Source of the DNA: Diphasiastrum complanatum
Lineage: Eukaryota > Streptophyta > Lycopodiopsida > Lycopodiales > Lycopodiaceae
NCBI GenBank assembly: GCA_029204225.1
Contig: CM055107.1
Location: 7,890,472-7,954,471, forward strand
Direction of reading: 5' to 3'
Length of the DNA: 64,000 nt
Shown here: positions 1 through 10,797 of the stretch, piece by piece
Layout of the letters: every line of letters begins with the position of its first letter
Numbering within the stretch: position 1 is the stretch's first letter
Notes under the pieces: generated by a model
Databases searched by the model: none
What the model saw: the letters and a program-made list of their open reading frames with translations, nothing else
Told to the model about the DNA's origin: nothing
Made by a program: the position numbers and the translations under genes

Positions 1-9
1 AGCCTCTAT

Positions 10-391
10 ACTTTTATGGAATCATATGCAAGATGTGAACATTTCATCATATTCTATGCAAAGAGTAGATCAATTTTGTTTTTTACCTCATCTCCATCAG
101 AGTTCAAATAAGAAAGTTATGACATATCAAAGATTGTTATCATACATTTGATCATGTGGCATATCTCCACCACACGCCAATCTGCAATTGTTAAAGAGAA
201 GAAGTCTACTGGCACGTCATGGTGATATGCCAAGTCATCAAATGCCACATCATCAATGTATGATAACGATATTTGACATGTCATAACTTTCTTATTTGAA
301 CTCGGATGAAGATGAGGTAAAAAGCAAAAATGATCTACTCTTCACATAGAATCCAATGGAATGATCAAATCTTGCATATGATTTTATAAAA
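10..391. repeat. Foldback (long inverted-repeat) element
   Basis: The two halves are reverse complements of one another over about 165-185 bases, separated by a short loop near 185-215. Shared arm landmarks include AATCATATGCAAGAT at the outer ends, AGAGTAGATC, and TTCAAATAAGAAAGTTATGACAT followed by TTATCATACAT further in; the inner part pairs GTGGCATATC with its complement. Arms differ by scattered substitutions and a ~15-base indel. This is the structure of a foldback or MITE-like element, or of a hairpin small-RNA precursor. The left end may extend out of the window, so the true length is not certain. Confidence 0.75.
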
Positions 392-1049
392 AAGAATTGA
401 AAATTTCTAGAAAAGTTATTGTTGTTCTACTCATCGTTAGATTAATGGATGATTTTATTGTAGATGATGTTTTGCAACTTCTTGCAAATTTGCCCTCCTT
501 AAATCATGTAAGTTTGTTTAAATATGGTTTGCTCGATATATTACTATTAACCATAACTACTAAGAGTTGGGTAGTTAGGAGTTTACGGGCAGCATGTATT
601 ATCAAATCACAAGACCTGCCCACATCGAGAGTTTCAAAATTTACACAAATATTACCGAAAAACTCCAAACATTTTCAGACCGACAAACTATGTTACATAA
701 CTTCACAAGTATAAAAAATTTATTGGGCCACATGTACACTAAACGGTTGAACAGTCAACAAAAGCACCTTGACAAATGGCCCTTTTGGTGGACTACCTCT
801 AATGTCTCATGCATAACATAAGTAGTTAAATTCACACATAGATGGATGGATTACTACATAATATGGTAGATATGTCTGATATCTAGACTGAAATCATCAT
901 TTCATGTAAAAAACTGAAATAAATGATAGCCTAGAAAATTGTCTTGTATTTTGGTTTATATGACAGCTTTTCAAAACTCATCATTTATGCCAAACATGAT
1001 GTTTTCTTAGGTTTATGTAGATAAGTGGGTCTAGGGCGGATTTTTCGTC

Positions 1050-1215
1050 GAGGGATTGGTCTTGTTGGAAGATCCCCAGTGGGAGAAGGGCCCACACTGT
1101 CCTTACACGTGAGTGATCAGGGTAACGCCGCATCCAATCCCGAGGGCCATCCCAATTACCCTGTTCTCCCTAGCCAATAAGAGTTTTCCAGGCTCTCAGA
1201 GATATGGCCACCGTG
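1050..1215. repeat. Dispersed repeat, copy 1 (second copy near 44.2 kb)
   Basis: This stretch and 44,155-44,330 share an ordered series of words in the same orientation: GGGATTGGTC, CGTGAGTGA, GCATCCAATCC, ATTACCC, AGCCAAT, GAGAGT/AAGAGT and CAGGCTCTCAGA. The similarity is diverged but collinear over ~150 bases. It is probably a fragment of an LTR or other interspersed element. No coding potential is seen; the bases around it (830-2,000) show only short AT-rich sequence. Confidence 0.55.
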
Positions 1216-1789
1216 AGATGAGATGGCTACAAACGTTTTAGCTAGATTCGAGCTTTGGTTTTGAATTTGGTATGATTATAAATACAAGCTTCTTAGATTT
1301 TGGTCTTTGGTCACTAGGGACAGTCCTGCTTTGATAATCTGGCTTTTGTTATCATCAGTGTGGCCTTTTCTTTGTAGTCGACATTTTTCTTTCCTTCAAG
1401 CAGTGGCTCAAGTGTCCACGTTTCATTCTGCCTCATCGACTCGATCTCCTCCGACATTGCTTGCTTCTAAAATTCACCTTATGGACTCTGGATAGGTTCT
1501 TGATATGTCGCCGGCTCCTCAGCGTAGCCATTAGAAGAGGTCTCATTATCAAAAAGACCCTTTAAGAAATGCCATGTAGGATAAAGAAAAAAATCAAAAT
1601 AAAAAAATAATAATATTGTTTATTTGCTTGCCCCCAACACTCCTGAGGATCTCCAACTCCCAATGATCTAACTATAGTGTCTATTGTCACAGTTAAGAAC
1701 TCTAAACTGTTCATAGTCTAACTTGTCTAAATTCAAAAATATTTTCCCTCCATTGGTTACGAAGAGGGCAATCTTCTCACTGGATCTAG

Positions 1790-1950
1790 AATATGGCCGC
1801 CATCCCCAAATTCAAATTAGGAAAAAAAGTAAAATGTATAAATATGCATTCCCTCCAGTAGAATAAAAATTTGAGTGCCTTCTCCAAATATGAATGCCAT
1901 CTCCACATTGGAATGAAAATTTGAGCGCCATCTCCAAATTTGAATCAGAC
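1790..1950. repeat. Short degenerate repeats with GCCATCTCCAAATTTGAAT
   Basis: Variants of a ~35-base phrase, AATTTGAGYGCCATCTCCAAA, recur three to four times in direct orientation. Looks like a small decayed tandem array. No gene is visible from 840 to 2,600 apart from meaningless short open frames. Confidence 0.4.
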
Positions 1951-2127
1951 AGAAAAGCAAAATCAATGGATTGATGGTACAGAGTATATAATATAATAAA
2001 AGATAAGTACTTTGTTTTGTTTTAAAAAATTTGTTCTTAGTACTTTGATGCGTTTAATTACTTTCTTGTTTTTTCTGATGACAACATTGTATTATCTACA
2101 TTTGGATATCCCTACTGATTTGGCACC

Positions 2128-2218
2128 TTTACAGAGAAGGGGAGGCAAAGGAATTCCAATCTTTGCTGAGGATCGAATAGGGAAGAGGAGGCAAAGGAAT
2201 TCAAATATCTGCTAAAGA
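2128..2218. repeat. Two-copy tandem duplication (~46 bp)
   Basis: The phrase GGGAGGCAAAGGAATTC followed by CAAT/AAAT and TTGCTGAGGATCG / TCTGCTAAAGATC occurs twice back to back. A minor local duplication within anonymous sequence just upstream of the decayed gene family member. Confidence 0.5.
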
Positions 2219-2838
2219 TCATTCTCGTTATAGGGTAGAAGGAAAGAACAACTTGGATTTGTGGACAAATGGAACATTATATTCTCAAGATCCCAGCACT
2301 CTGACTCATCCCACATTCTCGTCAATAACTAATCTAGTTATATGGATATGCAATGGGCATACTGGATTACTAGGATACTGTGAGAGATTGAAGAATCATG
2401 GAAATTAGTTCTATATGATGAAAATTCACATTTTAGAATGTAAGTTGATACGGATATCCTCTTATTGTCAGAATAGAGATTGTCTTCTCCAAAAGACCTT
2501 AGAGGAAAACGAACAACTTAAAAGAAATAATGAATAATTACACCAATATAACAATCGATATCAAATACAAACTAAAGCAAATGCAATCAATCTTACAATC
2601 TATTCGAATTGAAAAGTTACAATTACTGAAGGATGTGGAATTCTAAGAAGAAGGCTAGGAATAAGAAGCGAAAGCAACAAAGTTGCAAGGATATTTAAAC
2701 TCTTTCAAAAAGGATGTTATCGAAATAGAAGGATTCATGCATTCAAGTAAGCATGTTCTGATTTTTGTAACTTTATCAATGACATATGGATTTATTTCAG
2801 CTACGGTGATATTTTGCCAACTATCTGTTTTTTTGCAG

Positions 2839-4431
2839 ATCTGCATTAGTAGCTCCTCGGAATATTAAGGACAATGCTTCACTTGGAATATCGTTGGGCT
2901 CAATATTGACAGGCAAATCCACTGAGTGTATCATTATGAACAATAGGAGTTCCAATGTAAAATGCAAATTAACAGAGTCTTTGATGGTGGACAATCAAAA
3001 AAATTTAGATAAGACTATAGTTCAAGGTGCTTCTGATTTTGTAGGTATTAGCAGGGAAGCATATGCAACAATATTTAAACTTATTAGAGAAGCTTTTAAG
3101 TAAGTTCAAATTAGAAAAGTACTAATCCCAAGGTCATATCACTTGAAGAAAGAGAAGGATACATTAAACATAGGTATGCATAAGATTATCGGTAACCCAT
3201 TTCATATTGAGGAGGTGTATGAAACTGATGGAAGTTCAATATCTTGTAGTTCATCAAACAACTTATTTGTTGATATAAATTACTTGCTAAGATACATCGT
3301 CACATTCTATGATATAACCTTTGAAAAGGTGAATGGCAAAATAATCATGGTACTTAAGCTAAATGAGTTAGAAATTGTAAAAGGGTAGAAGATGGAGAGT
3401 GTTAGTATAGCTCTCATGAATGGTGCACTATCACAAACAGTGGAACAAGGAGATTTCAGATTTAGTGTCCAGTCCGAGAATGATATATGGTGGTTGGCAG
3501 CGTTTCAAATAATTTTTCTCTTTATTACATTATTTTCAATGGATAATATAAATTCATATTAAGCTAAGTTTGAATTATTGTTTGGATAGGTATTGAAGGA
3601 GGATCATGATATATTATCATGGATATTCTCTAGGACATCTTACCCTAGGATCATCAAGGACCATATGGATGGAGGATTTCTCAATGTTCCACAAGTTGGA
3701 GACTTCAATGTTGAATGGCACTTAGCAAGTTATTTGAAAACATTGAAATGCATGTATAATGTCTCTCACGATGCTACATCCAAACACCCTTGTTTATACT
3801 ACATGAAAATGGCAAAAGATGTTACTAGGAGTACATGAATTACTAGAGAATATGCAGATCCAAACTGGAAGCATGTGCTGCCCATTCCCTTGAAAATTGT
3901 GCATGTTTGCACTCTTCATGTAGAAGTTAGATTAATAGAAAAGCTCATTTATCTTCATATAGTTTTTGCTTGAAATACTAAGCCAACATCATCCTCGAAG
4001 GAAGCTATCTCGAGATTAGAAGATGTTTTATCGAAAGCAAGACTTCATAAGGGACGTGTCAAAATACAGAAAGATGAAAAGCTTTCAGAAAAGACAAGAA
4101 ATATGCTTACTAAACCAAGCATAGGAGGAGCAAAAGCACGTCAATTCCTATCAAAACATACTGGTAAGGCTTCAAAATTTAACACTCAGTCTGGATGGAT
4201 ATCATTGCTGCCACTCAAGGTTTCGAGAAGAGCGGCAAAACTAGATTACTAAAAGTTGATGTATGGAGAAAGCTTGATAGTATGATTGAAATTTTAAGAA
4301 AAGATAAATTTTCTGATATTGACAAGAAAGCTGTACAAAATACTTGTGTCGAGTTTGTTGGTACAGTATCAAAAGCATGGGGAGAAGATCACATCACTCA
4401 TTACATGGTTAGTATAAATGCTTCGAGATGA
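2839..4431 (+). pseudogene. Decayed multi-exon gene of an uncharacterised family
   Basis: A chain of open blocks on the plus strand reads as one damaged protein. Block 1 (2839-3103) follows a good acceptor TTTTTTTGCAG and has ISREAYATIFKLIREAFK. Block 2 (3143-3388) has LLRYIVTFYDITFEKVNGK. Block 3 (3593-3838), after a TTTGGATAG acceptor, has DFNVEWHLASYLKTLKC and CLYY. The same reading continues past the stop at 3836 with WKHVLPIPLKIVHVCTLH and VRLIEKLIYLHI, then a final block (4195-4431) with CVEFVGTVSKAWGEDHITHYM. Several stops and at least one lost frame show it is broken. The pattern of an acidic DLKTL.CMYN..CLYC segment followed by PIPL.RVHVCTLH.....EKL.HLH reminds me of large uncharacterised proteins of seedless plants, algae and some animals, possibly transposase-derived, but I cannot name a function. 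Confidence is good that it was coding and low on identity. Confidence 0.5.
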
Positions 4432-4969
4432 TTTTAATACTCCTTATATATTTTGATCCAAGCATAAGACTGACATTATGATTTTGACATGTGCAACACA
4501 TAATAAGAGATCATACAACATTTTTTGCAAACACATGGAAGCCTGAGTGTCTAGTCATCACAAGGGATGGAGAAGTCACATTGGCAAGCACGGGCAGCAT
4601 TTCATCAACATGGAGGAACCAATGAAAAATGAAACTACATTTATCAATTATTTCAATGGTTCTACCGTAGAGTTCAGATTTGACAAATAACAAAATCCAT
4701 AGAATATATCAAGTTTAGAAAAGCATGCAAGTTCACGCATGAAGAGAAAAATTAGAATATTGCTGAATAACAGATTACATTCTTCTTGAAACTGTGCCTT
4801 TTCTACAAATGATTTTAATATAACAAAGACATTCAGTAATCATTGTCATCAAATTATGACAAGTTCAGAAAAGCAAGAGAGAAGAGCATCATAATCAAAT
4901 GATATGTACTCAATGTAAATGTATTAATTGTATCATAACATAAAACAAAGTGTTCACTCTTCATCATCA

Positions 4970-5585
4970 ATTTTTGTATCTCCTTCTATGCCGATGAAAG
5001 AATCCCGAACCACTTCAGTATCAAGGGTGTCAATAAGGAAGTGACTAATATCTTTAAAGGATGATGGAACTGAGGATGAGGCCATTTGAGGATCAGAAGC
5101 GATAGCTTTTTCATCATCCGAGATCTAAACTAGCAGGAAAAGTATAAAACCAGTCTAGTATTTAAGAAAACGACATTTTCTTTTACAGATAGGACACATC
5201 ATAGTGTATCTAAATTGTTCAAACAATCTAGTAAACATTCTGTCTAGTCTTTGCTTGAACATCGGGAAGAAATGAACAAGACCAGTAAAATGCATGAATG
5301 AGAGAGGACCTATGGAGATAACATGTATACTAGCTATATCCCTGAATCTAACATAGTATTTGTAAATACTGCAGAACTAGGTTGCACAGTCTTGCAAACA
5401 TGTAGATATGGGCGAAATAGTGTGTGAAAGTAGTCTAAGTTTTTAGTCATTCCAAGATCAGTAAGAAATACACTTAGGGTGCTCTCACGGCTAGATCCCG
5501 AGGACAACACCATGGCTCTCAGGTAGATATCGCTTCTGTGCGTGGGGTAAGCAAACAGGAAAAAAGAGATTGTAAGAACGCACAC
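4970..5585 (-). CDS. Possible minus-strand coding unit, unknown
   Basis: Weak candidate. On the minus strand an open frame runs 5585-5334, with a plausible internal start near 5513 (MVLSSGSSREST). A second open stretch follows in another frame (about 5330-5157) with QRLDRMFTRLFEQF and CPICKRKC. A third open stretch (about 5128-4970) encodes an acidic, serine-rich tail ending IEGDTKIDDEE and a stop. If these are exons, two introns are needed; the junctions are not convincing. No domain is recognised. Its interest is position: it would point away from the H3-like gene with the CACGTG array between them. It may equally be noncoding. Confidence 0.2.
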
Positions 5586-5744
5586 AGGAGTGATATGTAC
5601 GAAAACTGTAGTTGGGATATCGCATTAGTGTGTAGACAAAAGACTAGCAACAATAGATACTATAAATAGTGCGCAGAAAAGCAATTTGCCATGAAAATTG
5701 AGAAAAAAAAGTAAAAAATTAATCGGGTTGCATGTCTTTTATAG

Positions 5745-5944
5745 GCAATTTTCACACGTGTGGGTCAATGGTCAACCAAACACATGTTGCCTCCTAATGG
5801 TTCGTACAACTACACACGTGTGATCTGACTACTGGACACGTGTCACGAGTTCATCAAAAAATGTGACACGTGTCGCCTCCCTAATGGTCCATACGACTAC
5901 ACACGTGTGATATGACTACAGGGCATGTGTCACGAGGTCATTGG
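5745..5944. promoter_or_regulatory. CACGTG-rich ~88-bp tandem array, left part
   Basis: Direct repeats of ~87-89 bases each carry ACACACGTGTGAT.TGACTAC and GGACACGTGTCACGAG or close variants (starts at 5812 and 5899). CACGTG is the plant G-box core bound by bHLH and bZIP factors; at least five perfect CACGTG cores lie here (5757, 5815, 5837, 5864, 5902 approximately). The array is interrupted at 5944 by the Copia element and resumes at 10301. In the pre-insertion sequence the next unit start would be 89 bases after the one at 5899, so the period is kept. Regulatory function is inference. Confidence 0.6.
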
Positions 5945-6554
5945 TGTCAGAAATCGAGAGGTTAGTGAGCAGAATCTTGAGCAGGTTCGTATAGGATCGG
6001 AAACGCCACAAACAACAATAGAGTATTCAAATTGAATGATTTAGACAAATGCACAATGAAATGATACTGTAGTAGGACTAAAAATTTGCACTCTGATTAA
6101 TATCAAACAGTGAGTACATGCTTGAAGTGATAACTTTAGCTTACAGTCATTGAGAGTGATAACTTTGGTTGTAGAAACTCGAATAATCAGAAGAAGTAAT
6201 CTGATGAGATTCTAGGATTGATATCCTACAAAATATCTACAACTACCTTTTGTTGCAGTTATTACAATTGCCTCATTATAGTTAATGCATGTACAAAGTG
6301 GACAGACTATCAACGCGAAGTCGTTGGGTCGGCGACAGTATCAAAATTTACAAGTATCAAAAAATGTACAAAGATTTGAAAATACTGACTCGAAAAATAT
6401 AGAATTTTTCGAGTCGATCCGATATAAAAAATTCCTAGAAAAGATTTGATTCTGAATTTTTCAATCCTCTGTTCATAATTCGAGCTTTCTGTTTTTGGTT
6501 TTTCATGATGCTCATTATTGAATGGATTTGAGACTGAGCATCGAAATCCAACAC
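5945..6554 (-). repeat. Copia LTR (3' LTR of the minus-strand element)
   Basis: Same length as the right LTR (610 bases). Starts TGTCAGAAATCGAGAGG, ends GAAATCCAACA. Differences from the partner LTR are scattered substitutions, so the insertion is old rather than recent. Confidence 0.88.
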
Positions 6555-6599
6555 TCTTCCTTAATTTGGATCTTGAAAACTTTTGATTTTTAGATTCAA

Positions 6600-6767
6600 C
6601 ATGTCGTTGAATCTGAGGTGGTGCTCCTTTGATAGAGCCTTTGTGAAGTAATCTCCTGCCATTGATTCTGTCCTACAGTAGACTAAGGATATATCTTTGC
6701 TTTGTACTTTCTCTCTCAAATAGTGATATCTGATTTTGATATGCTTGCTTCGAGAATGAAATCTTGG

Positions 6768-6865
<98 letters not shown>

Positions 6866-8026
6866 ATGGTGCTTAAGTTGTCACAAAAGATGGTTGTTGG
6901 ATGTGATTGTGCAAGGTTGATTTCTGCTAGTAGGTGCCTCAACCAAATTGTTTCCTTTGTAACATTTGTGTCAGCAATGTACTCTAATTCAGTTGATGAT
7001 AATGCTACTGAGGTCTGCTTTCGGCTGTTCTAGGAGATCGGTTCTTGATTGTATAGGAATACCAATTCATAAGTAGACCTTCTAGAATCGATATCTCTTG
7101 CCCAATCTGCATCTGTGTATCCTTCAAGTACGTTGGTAGGTTGGTTGTCTCCATAACGTATGCTAAGATGTTTGGTTGCCTGAATGTACTTCATGACCTT
7201 TGTGAGCACTTTCCAATGAGTTAGACCTGGATTCGATAGAAACTGGCTGAGTGAACTGATTGAATATGCAATGTCACGGGTCGAGTGCAGATCATTGCAT
7301 ACATTAGTGAGCCGATGATGGAGTGAAATAGATATTGTTTCATCTCCTCCTAATCTGCCTCAATTTGAGGATATTGTTCCTTTGACAACTTCAATCCAAA
7401 GTCAAGTGAAAAGAGACTTGGTTTGTAGTTGGCCATTCCATACTTTTTCAGCACATTTGTGAGATATCGCTGTTGGTTGATGAAAATCGGACGACTAGAT
7501 CAAATTCAGAAAATTTTGATTCCGAGACAGTAGTGGGCTTTTGGACCCATATCAGTCATTTTGTACTCCTTGGCCAGCATGCATTTCGTTTCCTTCATCA
7601 GATCCAGATCGTTACTAAATAATAGTGTATCATCTACATAGAGAGTGACGATGATGAAGAAATTTGATACAGAGTTGAAGTAGACATTCGAGTGTGCTGA
7701 GTTTGGAATGAAACCATTCTAATAAGGAATGCATTTATTTTTTGGAACTAGGCCCTAAGTGACTATTTCAGTCCATAGAGTGCCTTGTAAATTTTGCACA
7801 CAAGGTGTTGTTTTCCTCTCAACTCATATTCTTCTGGTTGTGACATAAATATTTCTTCTTCAATGGTCCCATTGAGCAAAGCGATCTGGACATCCATTTG
7901 ATGGACTTCGAGATCTACTGCAGCTGCAAAGGAGAGTAGCAAATAGAACAAAGCATGCTTGAGTATTGGGTTGAAGGTTTCAGAATAATCCAGATCTAGA
8001 ATCTGGGAATAGCCTTTGGCTGCCAA
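6600..8026 (-). pseudogene. Copia reverse transcriptase / RNase H remnant
   Basis: The segment 7763-8026 (minus) encodes RT: AAKGYSQILDLDYSETFNP, then LEVHQMDVQIALLNG and ALYGLK, all Copia RT landmarks. Downstream in other frames are FIIVTLYVDDTLLF (about 7612-7655), which contains the catalytic YVDD, and the RNase H part near 6,870-6,900 (CDNLSTIA). At least one frameshift follows ALYGLK and stops are present throughout. RNase H is disrupted by the GA tract. Acts, when intact, in copying element RNA to DNA in virus-like particles; this copy cannot. Confidence 0.82.
6771..6863. repeat. (GA)46 microsatellite inside Copia RNase H
   Basis: An uninterrupted 93-base GA run. On the minus strand it reads as Leu-Ser repeats immediately after the RNase H signature CDNLSTIA and before SKISFSKQAYQNQIS, which still resembles the normal downstream HSRSKHIKIRYH block. 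The dinucleotide tract therefore expanded within the coding sequence of the domain. Confidence 0.9.
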
Positions 8027-8340
8027 AGCATATTAGATGATTCAGAAGTTGAGGTATGACGAGCTTGACTGTTGGAAGAATAACAATGGCTGAGTTTGTA
8101 GAGATCTCTACTTCTTCTCCCAAAAGCTAGAATTTTCCAAGTTTTGTTAAGGATAGTGCAACCGATTGTATCGAATTTAACCCTTCGATCTGAATCAATG
8201 ATTCTGCTAACTGAGAGTAGATTCTTGGTCAGATTTGAGATGTGGAGAACATTGGGAAAGAAATGAGTAGGAATTTTACCCTTAAAACACATATTTGATA
8301 CAAGATTCAAATTTCTTAGTTCTTTCAACATGCCAATCAA
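7996..8340 (-). pseudogene. Copia pre-integrase (GAG_pre-integrs) remnant fused to RT
   Basis: The minus-strand frame contains VLHISNLTKNLLSVSRI, the conserved phrase between protease and integrase in Copia polyproteins, and continues to GRRSRDLYKLSH. It then meets sequence overlapping the RT start (WQPKAIPRF against the RT frame AAKGYSQI). The whole zinc-binding and catalytic integrase is absent, so the deletion joins these two parts near 8030-8060. Confidence 0.75.
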
Positions 8341-8499
8341 ATCTCAAAAAAGCTCTGCCCTGCGGCCTTATGATCTTTCCAGATTCAATTAAGAATTTGA
8401 GAGTGGCAAAAAGTAGTTATTAGTTTCTTGTTGACAATAACCTTGACTTCACCTTTCTGAAATTTGACTCTGACTATTTCTTTACCTTGAATTGAATGT

Positions 8500-9553
8500 G
8501 ATGAGTTGTCTCCAAGTTGCACAACTCGAGTGGGTGAAAGATTTATAATCTTTGAACCAGACTTGATGGTGAGTCATGTGTTGAGTTGCTCCAGAATCGA
8601 GATACCAGGAATCGATATCCTATTGTTTTCCGACCTTGGTCATAAAGGCTGCTTCATCTTCCTCATGTTGTTGTATCAAAAAACTAGTTGAGGCTGAATT
8701 TGCTTGTTGTTGGAAGTGCTTCTTCTTCTCATTCTTGAATTTTAAAGTTCTGTAGTCCTTGATCTCAAGTCCAATTCTCTTGCAATATCTGCAGAAAAGC
8801 TTCTGCTTTGGTTGGAAAGATGAAGAGTTCGAATTCGATCCTGAGTCTAAATTCAACCCAGAGCTAAAATTTGAGACTTAGTCAAAATTTGATCATGACT
8901 GCATATTGCTCTCTTTTTTTTGGATCTAAACTTCTGATTTTTGGAATACAGAGCATGAGGATCCGACTGTGTACCTAAGGAGGTTGCAGATCTTCTGGCC
9001 TCCTCTTGTTGAAGTAATAAAATCACTCTTGAAAGGGTGATCTTCTCTTGGATCAAAATTTCTAGGACCCAGTTCTCATAGGCCTCATGAAGACTCGATA
9101 ATAGAGTTATAACAACATCAGTATCTTCAATGACTGAGCCAGTTGCAGTCATTTGCTCCATAAAATTTTGGAAAGTGTTGATGTGGATCGAAACATTTGT
9201 TGCTTCAGACATTCTCAAGGTGAAGAATTTTTTCCTCAAATGCAGTTTGGAGGAGATGTCCTTGATATCATAGAGTGTTGCTAGGATGTCCCATGCATGC
9301 TTAGTAGTCTTAACAACTCGTATGTGACTGATTTGATTGTCTTTGATGTTGAGGTGATCATGACAAAAGCCTTGTCATCTTTCAGTCTCCATTTGGTGAT
9401 AGTGGCTACATGACCTCCAAGTTTAACTTATGTGCCATCAACAATGTCCCACAGTTCCTTGGCTAGTAGTATGACCTTCATTTTGAATTTTCAAAGATGG
9501 TAGTTTCTTCTATCGAGTCTATCAATTAGAGAAGAATTAAAAGACGAATCCAT
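8500..9553 (-). pseudogene. Copia gag and protease remnant
   Basis: On the minus strand from about 9553, MDSSFNSSLIDRLDRRNYHL begins a typical Copia gag, with stops soon after. The open part 8853-9239 has SEATNVSIHINTFQNFM and LLSSLHEAYENWV, the usual UBN2-type gag pattern. The zinc knuckle near 8,780 (CRYCKRIGLEIKDY) has lost its His and last Cys. The protease signature WYLDSGATQHMTHH is readable near 8,570-8,625. Non-functional overall. Confidence 0.8.
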
Positions 9554-9678
9554 TCTGGTTGAGCAAGATCATCGGTAGAAACAATTCGAGATACTGTTGG
9601 CTATGCGCTTGCTAGGACGCGTCTTGATATAAACAAGACTTGATAATCCGCAGTAAAATACAAATTACTGCACTGTCC

Positions 9679-9690
9679 GCTCTGATACCA
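9679..9690 (-). other. Copia primer-binding site
   Basis: Plus strand reads GCTCTGATACCA, i.e. TGGTATCAGAGC on the minus strand, complementary to the 3' end of initiator tRNA-Met, directly adjoining the right LTR at 9691. Confidence 0.85.
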
Positions 9691-10300
9691 TGTCGAAAAT
9701 CAAGAGGTTAGTCAGCGGAAGCTCGAATAGGTTCATGTAGGATCGGAAACACCACAATAAATAGTAGAATATTCAAATTGAATGATTCGGACAAATGCAC
9801 AATGAAGCTATATAGTAGTAGGACCAAAAATTTGCACTCTGATTAATATCAAATAGTGAGTACAATGCTTGAAGCGATAACTGCAGCTTACAATCACTGA
9901 GAGTGATAACTCTGGCTGCAAAAACTCAAATAATCAAAAGAAGTTTCTAATGAAGATTCTAGGATTGACATCCTACAAAATATCTACAACTACCTTTTGT
10001 TGCAGGTATTACAACCGCCTCATTATAGTAAATGCTTGTACAAAGTGGGCGGATTGTCAATGCAAAGTCGTTGGGTCGGATTTTAGATCATCGACAATAT
10101 CAAAATTTACAAGTATCAAAAAATGCACAAAGACTCAAAAAATACTGACTCAAAAAATATAAACTTTTTGAATCGATCTGATATAGAAGAATTCTCAAAA
10201 AAATTTGATCCTAAATTTTTCGATCCTCTACTCAATGAGCCCTAGTTTTTCAAGATGCCCATTAAGAAATGGATTTGAGACTGAGCATCAAATTCCAACA
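9691..10300 (-). repeat. Copia LTR (5' LTR of the minus-strand element)
   Basis: 610 bases, TGTCGAAAATC to AATTCCAACA, collinear with 5945-6554 and followed by the ATTGG duplication. Confidence 0.9.
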
Positions 10301-10480
10301 ATTGGTAGGAAACATGCCATGTGACATCTCCCTATTGCACCATACGATAGCACATGTGTGACCTGACATCCGAACACATGTCACGCAATCATTGCATGGA
10401 TAAGGCGACACATGGCAGAATCTCATAAACTGATAGTTTGCACGTGCGACAAGACGTGTGTTCGCACGTGCGAACCGTTT
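10301..10480. promoter_or_regulatory. CACGTG-rich array, right part, upstream of the H3-like gene
   Basis: Continues the array cut by the Copia insertion, with more diverged units (CACATGTGTGACCTGACA, ACACATGTCACG). It ends with a perfect 14-base palindrome TTCGCACGTGCGAA and a second GCACGTGC close by (10,440-10,480). The H3-like start codon is about 320 bases further on. Presence of G-box-like palindromes just upstream of a gene suggests a promoter or enhancer, but this is inference. Confidence 0.5.
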
Positions 10481-10797
10481 GATAAAAGTCCTCGACCCCG
10501 AGACACTTTTCTTCAATTTTTTTTTGCTCCATCTTTCCGCATATTGCTCTTGTGCGACGGTAGGTTATGTGCACTTCTATCTATTATAATTCATATGCAC
10601 AAATTTGATATACTGTACCTCCGCATATCGCTATGGTAGGACCCTCTTCTATTTGTGTTTTACTTGTTATACTCGTTGCGCATAGAAGCGATATAACTTA
10701 CTGTCCATACATATTGCTTCTCTACAACCATCATTACACCCTTTTTCATCATATTTCATTTCTCATGCACAAGTCCAATAGCCCTCTGACTACCAAT

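Larger units (their letters stand above)
5945..10300 (-). mobile_element. Complete Ty1/Copia LTR element, deletion derivative, with ATTGG target duplication
   Basis: Two direct 610-base LTRs (5945-6554 and 9691-10300) both begin TGTC and end CCAACA and are collinear throughout. ATTGG flanks both outer edges (5940-5944 and 10301-10305), a 5-bp target-site duplication. The minus strand carries the primer-binding site TGGTATCAGAGC directly inside the right LTR (9679-9690). Internal order on the minus strand is gag, zinc-knuckle remnant, protease, pre-integrase, reverse transcriptase and RNase H, as in Copia, but the integrase is missing: pre-integrase sequence runs straight into RT near 8030. 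At 4.36 kb it is shorter than an autonomous Copia element (about 5 kb), and stops and frameshifts are frequent. It is inserted in the CACGTG array. Confidence 0.9.

Noticed and set aside
10633-10797. Upstream start (M1) of the H3-like frame with a hydrophobic leader
   Set aside because: The 55 residues have no relation to H3, while M56 begins a clear H3-tail match; the upstream part is more likely 5' UTR.
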